Below are positions 24,552 to 33,008 of a DNA stretch of 59,867 bases, in pieces (position 1 is the stretch's first letter; each line of letters begins with the position of its first letter). Under the pieces are notes generated by a model. It saw only the letters and a program-made list of their open reading frames with translations. It searched no databases and was not told the origin of the DNA. Source of the DNA: Streptacidiphilus pinicola (GTDB lineage: Bacteria; Actinomycetota; Actinomycetes; Streptomycetales; Streptomycetaceae); contig NZ_QKYN01000112.1 in assembly GCF_003258295.1 (NCBI RefSeq), positions 1 through 59,867 on the forward strand, written 5' to 3'. Both the position numbers and the translations under genes were made by a program.

Positions 24552-26051
24552 TCACGCGGGGCCGGCCGGGGTTCCGGCCGGAGCCTGCAGGGTCGCGGCT
24601 CGGTGCAGCGTATCGGTGATCTTCGCCAGGGCCACGTCGTCCCGGGGGACCGGCTCCAGCAAGGGGCCGTCGGCGGTGCCCCAGCGGCGAGCCACCGCGT
24701 CGGCCGGCTCGCCGGTCAGCAGCGCCGCGGCCTGCGCGGCGGCGCCGAGCGCGACCAGCTCCTGCGCGGCGGGGATCCGCAGCGGGCGGCCGGAGAGCCG
24801 CCGCACGGTCTCCTGCCAGGCCCGCCCGCGCGCCCCGCCGCCGATCAGGAGCAGCGGCTGCTGGGGGTCGTCGGCTGCGCCGCCCGCGCGCAGCACTTCG
24901 CCCAGCGCGGTGAGCAGCGCGTGCGCCGCGCCGTCGTAGGCGGCCTGGAGCAGCTGGCCCGCGGTGGTGTCGTGGCGCAGGCCGTGGACCAGGCCGCTGG
25001 CGCCCGGCAGGTTGGGCGTGCGCTCGCCGTCGAGGTAGGGGAGCACGACTGCGTCGCCGCCCGGCTCGACCGCCTCGCGGTCCCGGCCGAGCAGCGTGGC
25101 GAAGCGGTCCACGGCGAGCGTGCAGTTGAGCGTGCAGGCCAACGGAAGCCAGCCGCCGAGCGCGTCGGCGAAGCCGCAGACCGTGCCTGTGACGTCCTGC
25201 GGACGCCCGGCGGTCGCGGCGTAGACGGTGCCGGAGGTGCCCAGACTCAGCACGGGCACGGCCGAGCCCGCCGACCCCGAGCCGGCCGATGCCGTGCCGG
25301 CTGCCCCCGAGCCGGCCGAGGCGGAGAGCCCGAGGCCGATCGCGGCGGCCATGTTGTCGCCGGTCCCGGTCGCGACCGGGATGCCGGCGCGCAGCGGCCC
25401 GTCGCTCCCGCGCACGACCCCGGCCCGCGCGCCGGGGGAGAGGACCTCGGGCAGCATCGCGACGTCCAGGCCGATCCGGTCCAGCAGCGCGGTGTCGTAT
25501 CCCTCCGGTGTCCACCAGCCGGTGCCCGAGGCGTCGCCGCGGTCGGTGACGGCCACGCCGGTGAGCCGCTCGGTCAGGTAGTCGTGGGGGAGCCGGACGG
25601 CGGCCGTCCGCGCCGCGGCCGCCGGCTCGTGCGCCGCCAGCCAGGCCCACTTGGCGGCGGTGAACGCGGCGGTCGGCACGCTGCCGGCGCGCTCCGCCCA
25701 GCGCCGCGCGCCCAGCTCGGCCACCAGCGCCTCGGCCTGCGGCGCGGAGCGGACGTCGTTCCAGAGCAGCGCCGGGCGCACCGGGCGACCTGCCCGGTCC
25801 AGCGTGACCAGGCCGTGCTGCTGACCGGCCACGGAGACGGCCTCGGCGCGTTCGGCGTAGCCGGTGGCGGCGACGGCCCGCAGCAGCGCCCGCCACCACT
25901 GCTCCGGATCGCTCTCCCGGCCGAACCCGGTGCTGACGGTGTGCTCGGCCCGGCCCAACCCGAGCACCGCGCCCGTCCCCGCGTCCACGGCCAACGCCTT
26001 GGTGGACTGCGTGGAGCTGTCCACCCCGATCACGATCCGGGCTGTGGTCAT
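24552..26051 (-). CDS. xylB: Xylulokinase
   Basis: The protein has 499 residues and phosphorylates D-xylulose to xylulose 5-phosphate. FGGY-kinase features are visible: VIGVDSSTQSTKA (phosphate 1), VAGQQHGLV (substrate site), and the catalytic Asp232 in ATGTGDNMAAAIG. SLGTSGTVY is phosphate 2 and LLLIGGGARG the adenosine motif. Residues about 242-264 are an Ala/Gly/Ser-rich insertion (repeats of SAGSG and GTA) produced by GC-rich near-tandem DNA between 25257 and 25324, in a loop just before phosphate 2. It is divergent from xylA across an AT-rich gap. Confidence 0.94.
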   Translation of the reverse strand: MTTARIVIGVDSSTQSTKALAVDAGTGAVLGLGRAEHTVSTGFGRESDPEQWWRALLRAVAATGYAERAEAVSVAGQQHGLVTLDRAGRPVRPALLWNDVRSAPQAEALVAELGARRWAERAGSVPTAAFTAAKWAWLAAHEPAAAARTAAVRLPHDYLTERLTGVAVTDRGDASGTGWWTPEGYDTALLDRIGLDVAMLPEVLSPGARAGVVRGSDGPLRAGIPVATGTGDNMAAAIGLGLSASAGSGAAGTASAGSGSAGSAVPVLSLGTSGTVYAATAGRPQDVTGTVCGFADALGGWLPLACTLNCTLAVDRFATLLGRDREAVEPGGDAVVLPYLDGERTPNLPGASGLVHGLRHDTTAGQLLQAAYDGAAHALLTALGEVLRAGGAADDPQQPLLLIGGGARGRAWQETVRRLSGRPLRIPAAQELVALGAAAQAAALLTGEPADAVARRWGTADGPLLEPVPRDDVALAKITDTLHRAATLQAPAGTPAGPA

Positions 26052-26090
26052 GTCTGCTGTGTCCTCTCGCTTCCCCTGGCGGCCCTTGCA

Positions 26091-26107
26091 TACTAATTTG
26101 TTTATTG
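26091..26107. promoter_or_regulatory. AT-rich xylA/xylB control element
   Basis: TACTAATTTGTTTATTG is strikingly AT-rich for this genome and lies in the 84-bp gap between the divergent xylB and xylA genes. It resembles the T-rich half-sites (TTTGTTTATT-like) used by xylose ROK repressors. It is the likely operator of the ROK protein. Confidence 0.6.
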
Positions 26108-26135
26108 CCATGACGAATAGAGGCTGGAGCCATCC

Positions 26136-27308
26136 ATGAGCAACGACTCCCTGGTCCCCACTCCCGCGCACAAGTTCACCTTCGGCCTGTGGACCGTCGG
26201 CTGGCAGGGCCGCGACCCGTTCGGCGACGCGACCCGCCCGGCCCTCGACCCGGTCGAGAGCGTGCGGCGCCTGGCCGAGCTCGGCGCCTACGGCGTCACC
26301 TTCCACGACGACGACCTGATCCCGTTCGGCGCCTCCGACGCCGAGCGCGAGGCGGCCGTCAAGCGCTTCCGCGCGGCGCTCGACGCGAGCGGCCTGCGGG
26401 TGCCGATGGCGACCACCAACCTGTTCACCCACCCGGTTTTCAAGGACGGCGCGTTCACCGCCAACGACCGCGACGTGCGCCGCTACGCGCTGCGCAAGAC
26501 GATCCGCAACATCGACCTGGCGGCCGAGCTCGGCGCCTCCGTCTATGTCGCCTGGGGCGGCCGCGAGGGCGCGGAGTCGGGCGCCGCCAAGGACGTGCGG
26601 ACCGCGCTGGACCGGCTCAAGGAGGCCTTCGACCTGCTGGCCGAGTACGTCGAGCAGCAGGGGTACGACCTGCGCTTCGCCATCGAGCCCAAGCCGAACG
26701 AGCCGCGCGGCGACATCCTGCTGCCGACGGTCGGCCACGCGCTGGCCTTCATCAACGAGTTGCAGCGCCCCGAGCGCTTCGGGGTCAACCCGGAGGTGGG
26801 CCACGAGCAGATGGCCGGGCTCAACTTCCCGCACGGCATCGCCCAGGCGCTGTGGCACGGCAAGCTGTTCCACATCGACCTCAACGGCCAGTCCGGCATC
26901 AAGTACGACCAGGACCTGCGCTTCGGCGCGGGCGATCTGCGTCAGGCCTTCTGGCTGGTCGACCTGTTGGAGTCGGCGGGCTACGACGGCCCGCGCCACT
27001 TCGACTTCAAGCCGCCGCGCACCGAGGACTTCGGCGGGGTGTGGGCCTCGGCGGCCGCGTGCATGCGCAACTACCTGCTGCTGGCCGAGCGTTCGCGTGC
27101 CTTCCGGGCCGACCCGGAGGTCGTCGCGGCGCTCGCGGCGGCCCGCCTGCCCGAACTCGCCCGCCCCACGGCCGAGGACGGCCTCGCCGCGCTCCTGGCC
27201 GACCGCCGCGCCTTCGAGGAGTTCGACGCGGACGCGGCGGCCGCACGCGGCATGGCCTTCGAGGCGCTGGACCAACTGGCGTTGGAGCACCTGCTCGGCG
27301 CCCGCTGA
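26136..27308 (+). CDS. xylA: Xylose isomerase
   Basis: The protein has 390 residues, the class I length of streptomycete enzymes. It interconverts D-xylose and D-xylulose with two divalent metals. The catalytic His57 is in [13 protein letters not shown], the metal-binding Glu in [14 protein letters not shown], and further ligands in [17 protein letters not shown] and [13 protein letters not shown] 26136 has a GGCTGGAGCC site upstream. It is divergent from xylB, so the two are probably coregulated by the ROK repressor. Confidence 0.97.
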   Translation: MSNDSLVPTPAHKFTFGLWTVGWQGRDPFGDATRPALDPVESVRRLAELGAYGVTFHDDDLIPFGASDAEREAAVKRFRAALDASGLRVPMATTNLFTHPVFKDGAFTANDRDVRRYALRKTIRNIDLAAELGASVYVAWGGREGAESGAAKDVRTALDRLKEAFDLLAEYVEQQGYDLRFAIEPKPNEPRGDILLPTVGHALAFINELQRPERFGVNPEVGHEQMAGLNFPHGIAQALWHGKLFHIDLNGQSGIKYDQDLRFGAGDLRQAFWLVDLLESAGYDGPRHFDFKPPRTEDFGGVWASAAACMRNYLLLAERSRAFRADPEVVAALAAARLPELARPTAEDGLAALLADRRAFEEFDADAAAARGMAFEALDQLALEHLLGAR

Positions 27309-27336
27309 GCCAGGGCCCGGGTTGACCTGAGGCGTC

Positions 27337-27352
27337 GGACGGGCGCCCGTCC
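27337..27352. terminator. Bidirectional terminator after xylA
   Basis: GGACGGGCGCCCGTCC is a perfect 16-bp palindrome, extended by TGAGG/CCTCA partial pairing to 27328-27359. It separates the convergent stops of xylA and the NACHT gene and touches the latter's stop codon. Confidence 0.75.
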
Positions 27353-27356
27353 GCCC

Positions 27357-29870
27357 TCAGCCCTCGGTGCCGGGGGCGGCGAAGCGGGCGGGGGCGTAGC
27401 GGCGGCGGTGCTGTTCGCGGAAGGAGTGGCCGAGGTGGTGCTGCAGCCGCAGGTGGCGGAACTGGTAGACCGCCCCCGTCTGGCGCAGCACCCCGCGCCG
27501 GTAGGCGTCGTCCAGGAACGCGATGGTGTTCCAGGGCAGTCGGCCGGTCAGCGGGAGCCAGAGCCGGGTGAGGACCAGCCACTGCCCCCACGCGGTGAAC
27601 GCGATCGCGCAGGAGCACGCGCCGCCCAACCCGCCGATCGTGCCGACGATCAGGCCCACGGTCAGCCCCCAGGTCATCGGGCCGAAGGCGTACTGGAGCA
27701 CGTCGCAGACCGCGAACCCGCCGAAGGTGATCGCCAGGGCCAACACCGGACCGAGGACGAGGAGCTGCCGGCTCACCGTCGCACGATTGGCGGCGAGCAG
27801 GCCGATCGGGGTCGCGGCGGCCGAGGTGTCCAGCGGCGCCTCCAGGGTGGCCATCAGCGCCAGGGTCAGCCCCGCGGCGATGCCGAAGATCAGGCCGAAG
27901 GCCAGCATGTTGACCAGGGTGGCCCGGACGACCGCCCAGTTGTCCAGCGGCACGTTCAGGTACAGGCCGCGTTCCACGGTGATCGCGGCGGCGGTGCCCG
28001 CGCCCATCGCGAAGCCGCCGAGCAGCACCGCGCTCAGGCGGCGCGGGGTCAGCCGCACCGGCCCCCGGTGGGCCGCCAGGTTGCGCCGGGAGAGCCGCAG
28101 TTGCATCCGGGCCGGCTCGAAGGGCTGGTCGGAGCGGACGACCAGGACCGCGTAGAGGAGTCCGAAGGACACCCCGACCACCGGCCCCATCAGCAGTCCG
28201 TCGAGCATGACGAACCAGAGCGCGGCCGAGGAGGTGAGCAGGCCGACCAGCCAGTCGGCCAAGATCATGGAGACGGTCGAGACCAGGACCACGGCCAGCA
28301 CCCGCAGGGCGCGCGGGAGCGAGTCGCCGATCCGCCACCAGGCGAGGTCCTGCTGCTCCCGCTCGCCGCCGACCATGTGGTGGGCCAGGTAGCCGAGCCA
28401 GCGCTGGGCCCGCTCCGCGTCCCACTCGCGGCGGCGCGCCCGCCCACCCGTCGGCCGCTCCGCCGTACGGCGCCGGTAGAGCGCCGGGACGAAGCCCGCG
28501 AGCAGGTGCTCCTCCAGCGCGTGCGCGGTGGGGAACCGCTGCTCGTCGAGGAGTTCGGTGGGATCGCGGTGGCGTCCGTCGCTGTACATCGTCCGGGCCA
28601 GGGTGACCATCAGCGGTGTGCTGAGCACGGCGGCCAAGGTGGTGGCGGCCCGCGTCCGACGGGCGCGCAGCGCCTCCAGCACCTCGTGCCAGAGCGGTGG
28701 GGACGCTCCGTCCCGGTCGGCGGCGCCCGCGAGCGCGTCCAGGGCGGCGGGACGGGCGGTGCGGGGCAGGTAGTCCACGACATGATCGACCGTCAGGTCG
28801 GTGAGCTCGATCGCGGCCGCCAGGACCAGCGGGGAGCCCGCCGCCTGCGCGGCCTCGGCGAACTCGGCGCGTCTGCTGGTGAGTACCAGGGGCAGCAGCG
28901 CGGTGTTGAGCTCCTCCAGGGCGGCGGCGCGCAGTCCCTCGGCGATCTCGTCGAAGCCGTCGAGCACGGGCAGGATCACGTCTCCCTGCACCAGCGCCGC
29001 GGCCATGCTCGCCCCGCTGGGGACGCGCCGGGCCAGATGTGGATGGTCGCGCAGCAGCAGGTCGACCATCCAGTCCCGCAGCGTCGTCGTGGTCGGGTCC
29101 CAGGAACCGAGGCTGAACACCACGGGCACCCGGTCGGGGAAGCCCGGTGGCTCCAGCAGGTCCAGCGCGAGCCGGATCGTGAGGATCGACTTGCCCGAGC
29201 CGGCGCGGCCCAGGATCACCAACCGGCCGGATCGGATGGCCCGGTAGGACTCCGCCACGCCGCGCAGATCGCCCTCGAGCGGCGCGGCCGGAGGCCCGTC
29301 CCCCTCGGCGGGCACCCCGCCGGAGGTGAGCCGCTCCACGTTCGCGCGGTGGTCGGCCAGGCCCGGAGGCGCGGCCTGCCAGCGCACCGGCAGCGCGAAC
29401 GGGTCGTGCACGCGCCGCTGTTCCTCCTCGCGTTGCAGCCGCCGTCGCACCTCGCGCGCCAACTCCTCGGCGGCGTCGGCCAGCTCGCCGCGCAGCGGCG
29501 CGGGCGCGGGGACGGGGGTGCGCGCGGGCGCCACGGCGGGCCCGATGGGTTCCGGTGGTTGCTCTGCCGTAGTGGCGGGTTCGGTGGGCGCGACGGGTTC
29601 GGCCGGCGCGACGGGAGCTCCGAGCTCCGGTTCGTCGTCGCGCTGACGCACGCCGGTGAGCGTCGCGGCCAGGCGCCTGCGTTCCTCGGGACTCGCGTTC
29701 AGGGCGTCCGCAAGGAGGTTGACGGTACCGAGGCGATGGTCCTTCAGGCGGCCTGTCTCCAGGCGGCGGATGGTGCTGACGCTCACCCCCGACTCGTGTG
29801 CCAACTCCTCCTGTGTCAGTCCGGCCTGGTTCCGCAGGCCGCGCAACAGCGGGCCGAGCCGTTCCGTCAC
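27357..29870 (-). CDS. XRE-HTH / NACHT-type NTPase / polytopic membrane protein
   Basis: The protein has 837 residues. Residues 1-70 are an XRE helix-turn-helix (LTQEELAHESGVSVSTIRRL). A Pro/Ala/Glu-rich linker spans 80-130. A STAND/NACHT NTPase follows, with Walker A GRAGSGKS (221-228), Walker B VILPVLDGFDE (298-308) and an Arg-containing sensor LVLTSRRAEF. From about 505 onward there are at least eight hydrophobic helices in two groups separated by a basic loop, then a basic C-terminal tail with YRRGVLRQTGAVYQFRHLRL. The combination suggests a membrane-anchored signalling or immunity switch that might also bind DNA. GTG 29870 has GAGAGGG upstream. The MerR gene is 37 bases upstream on the same strand. 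Confidence 0.85.
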   Translation of the reverse strand: MTERLGPLLRGLRNQAGLTQEELAHESGVSVSTIRRLETGRLKDHRLGTVNLLADALNASPEERRRLAATLTGVRQRDDEPELGAPVAPAEPVAPTEPATTAEQPPEPIGPAVAPARTPVPAPAPLRGELADAAEELAREVRRRLQREEEQRRVHDPFALPVRWQAAPPGLADHRANVERLTSGGVPAEGDGPPAAPLEGDLRGVAESYRAIRSGRLVILGRAGSGKSILTIRLALDLLEPPGFPDRVPVVFSLGSWDPTTTTLRDWMVDLLLRDHPHLARRVPSGASMAAALVQGDVILPVLDGFDEIAEGLRAAALEELNTALLPLVLTSRRAEFAEAAQAAGSPLVLAAAIELTDLTVDHVVDYLPRTARPAALDALAGAADRDGASPPLWHEVLEALRARRTRAATTLAAVLSTPLMVTLARTMYSDGRHRDPTELLDEQRFPTAHALEEHLLAGFVPALYRRRTAERPTGGRARRREWDAERAQRWLGYLAHHMVGGEREQQDLAWWRIGDSLPRALRVLAVVLVSTVSMILADWLVGLLTSSAALWFVMLDGLLMGPVVGVSFGLLYAVLVVRSDQPFEPARMQLRLSRRNLAAHRGPVRLTPRRLSAVLLGGFAMGAGTAAAITVERGLYLNVPLDNWAVVRATLVNMLAFGLIFGIAAGLTLALMATLEAPLDTSAAATPIGLLAANRATVSRQLLVLGPVLALAITFGGFAVCDVLQYAFGPMTWGLTVGLIVGTIGGLGGACSCAIAFTAWGQWLVLTRLWLPLTGRLPWNTIAFLDDAYRRGVLRQTGAVYQFRHLRLQHHLGHSFREQHRRRYAPARFAAPGTEG

Positions 29871-29907
29871 CGCGGCGCCCTCTCTCTTCCTCGGTTACGG
29901 TCCTGGT

Positions 29908-30600
29908 TCACGATTCTAGCCGTTGACTGTCCGTCAACAACCGGCCGTCCGGCTCGTGGGCCAGGCCGTAGCGCCGTGCCGTCTGTTCCTCCTGCGCGAT
30001 GCGGTGCAGGGCGGTGAGGGCGGGTTCCATGAGAACGGCGCCCAGGACCGCGAACTCGACGCGTTCCTCCTCGGTCGGGTGGGCCTCCATGAGGTCGAGG
30101 TCGAGGTCGGCCATCCGCTGCATGAGTTCGGCGTAGGGGATGACGATGTCGGCGCTGTCGGCGTAGCCGAGCCGGCGGAACGCGGCCAGGGCCAGGACCA
30201 GCGAGCGGTACGACGGCGAGATGGTGCGCAGCGCGAGGGCGTTGGTCCAGCCGAGCCGTTCCAGGAGGGCGTCGACCTCCTGGCGGACGCCGCGGATGTG
30301 CTCGTCCTCCTCGTCCGGCTCGCGCACCTGGGGCAGCGCCCACAGCGCCGCGCCGAGCCGGAGCGAGCGGCCCAGGGAGTGGTCGTCGATGTGCCCCAGC
30401 ACCTCGCGGACCGTGGCCACCGGGATCCGGCCGACCTGGATCATCGCCCGCACCAGACGCAGGCGGCGCAGGTGCTCCTCGTCGTACTCCGCGGTGCTCG
30501 CGTTGATCTGCCGGCCCGGCGGCAGCAGTCCTTCGCGCAGGTAGAACTTGATCGTCGCGGTGGAGACCCCGCTGCGCTTGCTCAACTCCGCCAACCGCAT
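29908..30600 (-). CDS. MerR-family transcriptional regulator
   Basis: The protein has 230 residues. The N-terminal MerR HTH is clear: MRLAELSKRSGVSTATIKFYLREGLLPPG, followed by the second wing with the Tyr-containing AEYDEEHLRRLRLVRAMIQ. A helical region (about 85-215) replaces the short metal-binding loop of classical MerR proteins, so it probably senses an organic ligand or protein. It precedes the NACHT-membrane gene by 37 bases and is likely cotranscribed with it. ATG 30600 is preferred over an upstream GTG because the HTH starts at once. Confidence 0.85.
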   Translation of the reverse strand: MRLAELSKRSGVSTATIKFYLREGLLPPGRQINASTAEYDEEHLRRLRLVRAMIQVGRIPVATVREVLGHIDDHSLGRSLRLGAALWALPQVREPDEEDEHIRGVRQEVDALLERLGWTNALALRTISPSYRSLVLALAAFRRLGYADSADIVIPYAELMQRMADLDLDLMEAHPTEEERVEFAVLGAVLMEPALTALHRIAQEEQTARRYGLAHEPDGRLLTDSQRLES

Positions 30601-30645
30601 CGCACGCGCCTTTCTGGTGGAGGCCCTTGCACCACCCTCTCGGGG

Positions 30646-30690
30646 AGTGACACTATCCAACCATCGCGTACAGGGGTAGTGACGCTATCC
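30646..30690. promoter_or_regulatory. Direct-repeat operator upstream of the MerR gene
   Basis: AGTGAC(A/G)CTATCC occurs twice, at 30646-30658 and 30678-30690, exactly 32 bp (three helical turns) apart. The pair lies 46-90 bases upstream of the MerR start, where its promoter must be. Regulator binding to both copies would be on the same DNA face. Confidence 0.55.
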
Positions 30691-30710
30691 GATCGGGGGA
30701 TCTCGTGACC

Positions 30711-30780
30711 GGTCATCAATGACCTGCTGCTGACCTGTGCCTTTGTCCTTCCCGCCGCAAACATCGGGGTGTGAACACCC
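30711..30780. promoter_or_regulatory. Two short perfect palindromes before the small-gene cluster
   Basis: GGTCATCAATGACC (30711-30724) and GGGTGTGAACACCC (30767-30780) are both perfect 14-bp dyads with 2-bp centres, in the promoter region of the gene starting at 30806. Either could be an operator. Confidence 0.4.
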
Positions 30781-30805
30781 GTCAGCGACGAGATGAGGAG
30801 GAGGC

Positions 30806-31033
30806 GTGGCCTACCGCTACTGGTGCGGGGAGTGCGGCTTCAAGACCCCGTGGCTCACCCAGTCCGAGGGCGAGCAGAGACAGATCGAGCACTACGCCTC
30901 GCGCCACCCGGGGATCGAGCCGGGCGGCCAGGTGGAGGTCAACCGGAAGAACCCGGGCGGCAGTGGAGGCTGCCTGACAGCCGTGGCCATCGTCGTGCTG
31001 CTGCTCCTCGTCGCGGCCTCCTGCCACCACTGA
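30806..31033 (+). CDS. Small zinc-ribbon-like protein with C-terminal membrane anchor
   Basis: The protein has 75 residues from GTG 30806, with GAGGAGGAGG directly upstream. The N-terminus MAYRYWCGECGFKTPW has a CxxC knuckle with aromatic neighbours; a His-rich IEHYASRHPG segment may complete a metal site. The C-terminus (CLTAVAIVVLLLLVAASCHH) is a membrane helix ending in Cys-His-His. First gene of a plus-strand run up to 32917. Function unknown. Confidence 0.72.
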   Translation: MAYRYWCGECGFKTPWLTQSEGEQRQIEHYASRHPGIEPGGQVEVNRKNPGGSGGCLTAVAIVVLLLLVAASCHH

Positions 31034-31095
31034 CCGAGACCGCACCACCGAACCCGAACCGTCGTCAGAACCCAAGCCGAAACGGGGAGTCCGCC

Positions 31096-31491
31096 ATGGA
31101 CGAACTCATGCACAAGCTCGTCTCCGCCGTCCTTGTGGCGCTGCTGTTGACCGTCGTCAGCGCGATCAGCGTCGCCACCCGCAAGCGCAAGGTCGCCCGC
31201 GCCGAGGGGGCGGCGCCGGCGCCGGCCGAGGACCCGACCCAGGCGCTGCTGCGCGAGGCCCGGAACCACGACCTGCGCCGCGACGAGCTCGCGGCCCAGG
31301 GCCACACCGCCGAGGCACTCGGACACGCGCGCGCCGCCGCCGAACGCTGGCGCCTGCTCACCGACCAGCGCCCCGGACGCTTCCTCGCCGAGCGCCGCGC
31401 CGCGCTCGCGTCCCTGGCCGGGCTGCTCACGGTGGCCGGCCACGAGAGTGAGGCGACCCGCGCCCGGATGGAAGCCGACTCGCTCGTCTGA
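31096..31491 (+). CDS. Small membrane-anchored helical protein
   Basis: The protein has 131 residues. A single helix (about 7-27, KLVSAVLVALLLTVVSAISV) is followed by a basic stop-transfer KRKVAR, an Ala/Pro linker, and about 80 residues of Ala/Arg/Leu-rich helices resembling one or two tetratricopeptide repeats (DELAAQGHTAEALGHARAAA). It sits 62 bases after the zinc-ribbon gene and GGGGAG precedes ATG 31096. Not recognised beyond this. Confidence 0.66.
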   Translation: MDELMHKLVSAVLVALLLTVVSAISVATRKRKVARAEGAAPAPAEDPTQALLREARNHDLRRDELAAQGHTAEALGHARAAAERWRLLTDQRPGRFLAERRAALASLAGLLTVAGHESEATRARMEADSLV

Positions 31492-31558
31492 GCAGGGCCT
31501 CCGCGTCGGAGTGCCCTCGACCGTCCCCGACTCCCGACCGTTCGAAGGAAGAACGAGC

Positions 31559-32203
31559 ATGCCCAGTGCCCTGTGGTCCGGACGCTCCGCCACCGCGCAC
31601 GGCGCCGCACCCGACCTGGGGCGCGCGCTGGCCCGTGAACTCGGGCTGGACCGCGCCCCCGACGTCGGCGTGCTGCCGGCGGACACCACCGCCTCCCCGG
31701 CGGGCAGCCTGCTGCCGCCGCGCGAGCGATACAGCGGGATGCCCGCGCCCACCCATGCCTACCTCTACGTCGACGCCACCCGTCCGCGCCCGTTCGAGCT
31801 GCGGGCCGCCCTGCTGAGCGGTCGCACCCTGCGCGGCCGCAGCATCGGGCTGGGCGCCCTGCTCTACGCGGTGCCGCTGCGGGCCAAGGTCGCCACCCAG
31901 GTCGCGTTGACCGGCGGCGGGCCGATGGGTCCGCAGCGCTTCGGCGGCGATCCGAAGGCCGCCGCGCGTCTGAACGCCGACCCCGAACTCGCCCGTCAGG
32001 CGGCAGCGGTGTCCGTCACCCGGGCCGGGCCCGACACGCGCCACACCTGGGAGGTCGATCGGCTCCTCGTGGTCGAGCCCTACCCGGGCGGGGCGGTCCT
32101 GCTCGCCCGCACGCTCCACCGCGCCACGACGCCGCAGTGGGAGGTCCGCGCGCCGGCCCTCCTCGACCTCGCGGCGCGCATCGAAACCCTGCTCGTCGGT
32201 TGA
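31559..32203 (+). CDS. Hypothetical soluble protein of the small-gene cluster
   Basis: The protein has 214 residues from ATG 31559 with AAGGAAG eight bases upstream. It has no signal peptide and only weakly hydrophobic stretches (SIGLGALLYAVPLRAKV). The C-terminal half alternates short hydrophobic strands (HTWEVDRLLVVEPYPGGAVL), suggesting an alpha/beta domain. Position in a same-strand run with two small membrane proteins and a lipoprotein suggests a shared role. Family unknown. Confidence 0.62.
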   Translation: MPSALWSGRSATAHGAAPDLGRALARELGLDRAPDVGVLPADTTASPAGSLLPPRERYSGMPAPTHAYLYVDATRPRPFELRAALLSGRTLRGRSIGLGALLYAVPLRAKVATQVALTGGGPMGPQRFGGDPKAAARLNADPELARQAAAVSVTRAGPDTRHTWEVDRLLVVEPYPGGAVLLARTLHRATTPQWEVRAPALLDLAARIETLLVG

Positions 32204-32254
32204 CCCGGCGGCACCGCACGACACCCCCACCACGGATGGCAGGAGAAACCTCAG

Positions 32255-32917
32255 ATGACGACCGAACGCGAGCCGATGCCGCCCCGGACCAGGCCCCGGG
32301 CGGCGCGCCGAGCGGCGCCGCGGCGGCCGGAGCAGACGTCGGACCGGACATCTCCGCCGTCGTCGGGCGGATCCGCGCGGGCTCGGCGGCCCGCCCGCGC
32401 GAGGCTGGTCCCGCTCGGCGCGCTGGGGGCGGCGGCCCTCGTCCTCGCCGCGGTGACGGGCTGTCAGAGCTCGTCGGGCTCGGACCCGTACGCGATGCCG
32501 TCGGACACGTACACGGCGCCGGTGGACCCGAACCCGACGCCCACCGACCCCGACACCGCACCGGTGGACCCGAACCCCACCCCCACCGACCCCGACACCG
32601 CGCCGGTGGACCCGTACTCGCCCCCGGCGGACACCACGCCGCCCTCGCCCAGCCCCTACGACTCGGGCACCTGCCTCAACGGCACGCTGCCGGACTCGAC
32701 GACGGCGCAGACCGTCAACGACGTCAACCAGGTCGACTGCTCGGCCGACGACGCGCACTACAAGGTGATCCAGGTCTTCTACGAGACGACCGACCTGAGC
32801 CGCTGCGACGACGTGTCGGACACGCAGTACTCCTTCTCCTCTCAGGTGACCTGGAACGGCGCGACCATCAACTCCTACGTCTACTGCCTCGTCGGCCTCG
32901 GCTCCTACGCCCGCTGA
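32255..32917 (+). CDS. LppU-like lipoprotein with Pro/Thr/Asp repeat linker
   Basis: The protein has 220 residues. A long basic n-region (about 50 residues) precedes the hydrophobic segment and lipobox LAAVTGCQSSS, so the mature N-terminus would be Cys69. A linker made of PVDPNPTPTDPDTA units follows, then an approximately 90-residue C-terminal domain with four Cys (GTCLNGTL, QVDCSADDAHYKV, SRCDDVS, VYCLVG). Cys-rich domains with DCS-DAHYKV are typical of actinobacterial LppU-type lipoproteins. ATG 32255 has GGAG upstream. The long n-region is unusual; a downstream start is possible but none has a good ribosome-binding site. Confidence 0.72.
   Translation: MTTEREPMPPRTRPRAARRAAPRRPEQTSDRTSPPSSGGSARARRPARARLVPLGALGAAALVLAAVTGCQSSSGSDPYAMPSDTYTAPVDPNPTPTDPDTAPVDPNPTPTDPDTAPVDPYSPPADTTPPSPSPYDSGTCLNGTLPDSTTAQTVNDVNQVDCSADDAHYKVIQVFYETTDLSRCDDVSDTQYSFSSQVTWNGATINSYVYCLVGLGSYAR
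32519..32618 (+). repeat. 42-bp in-frame tandem repeat inside the lipoprotein gene
   Basis: Two full units (32519-32560, 32561-32602) and a partial third from 32603 share the start CCGGTGGACCCG. They encode the PVDPNPTPTDPDTA linker units. Copy number can vary by slippage without a frameshift because 42 is divisible by three. Confidence 0.85.
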
Positions 32918-33008
32918 GCGCCTCGCTCGGCGTGACCGATTCCTTTCCGGCCCCGCCCGAGTCTCAACTCTGCGGGCCGGAAACTCCGGCCGCACCGAGG
33001 AGGCCATC

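Noticed and set aside
26136-27330. Other-phase open frames inside xylA (378 and 261 codons)
   Set aside because: They overlap a textbook xylose isomerase and have Arg/Pro-rich shadow composition.
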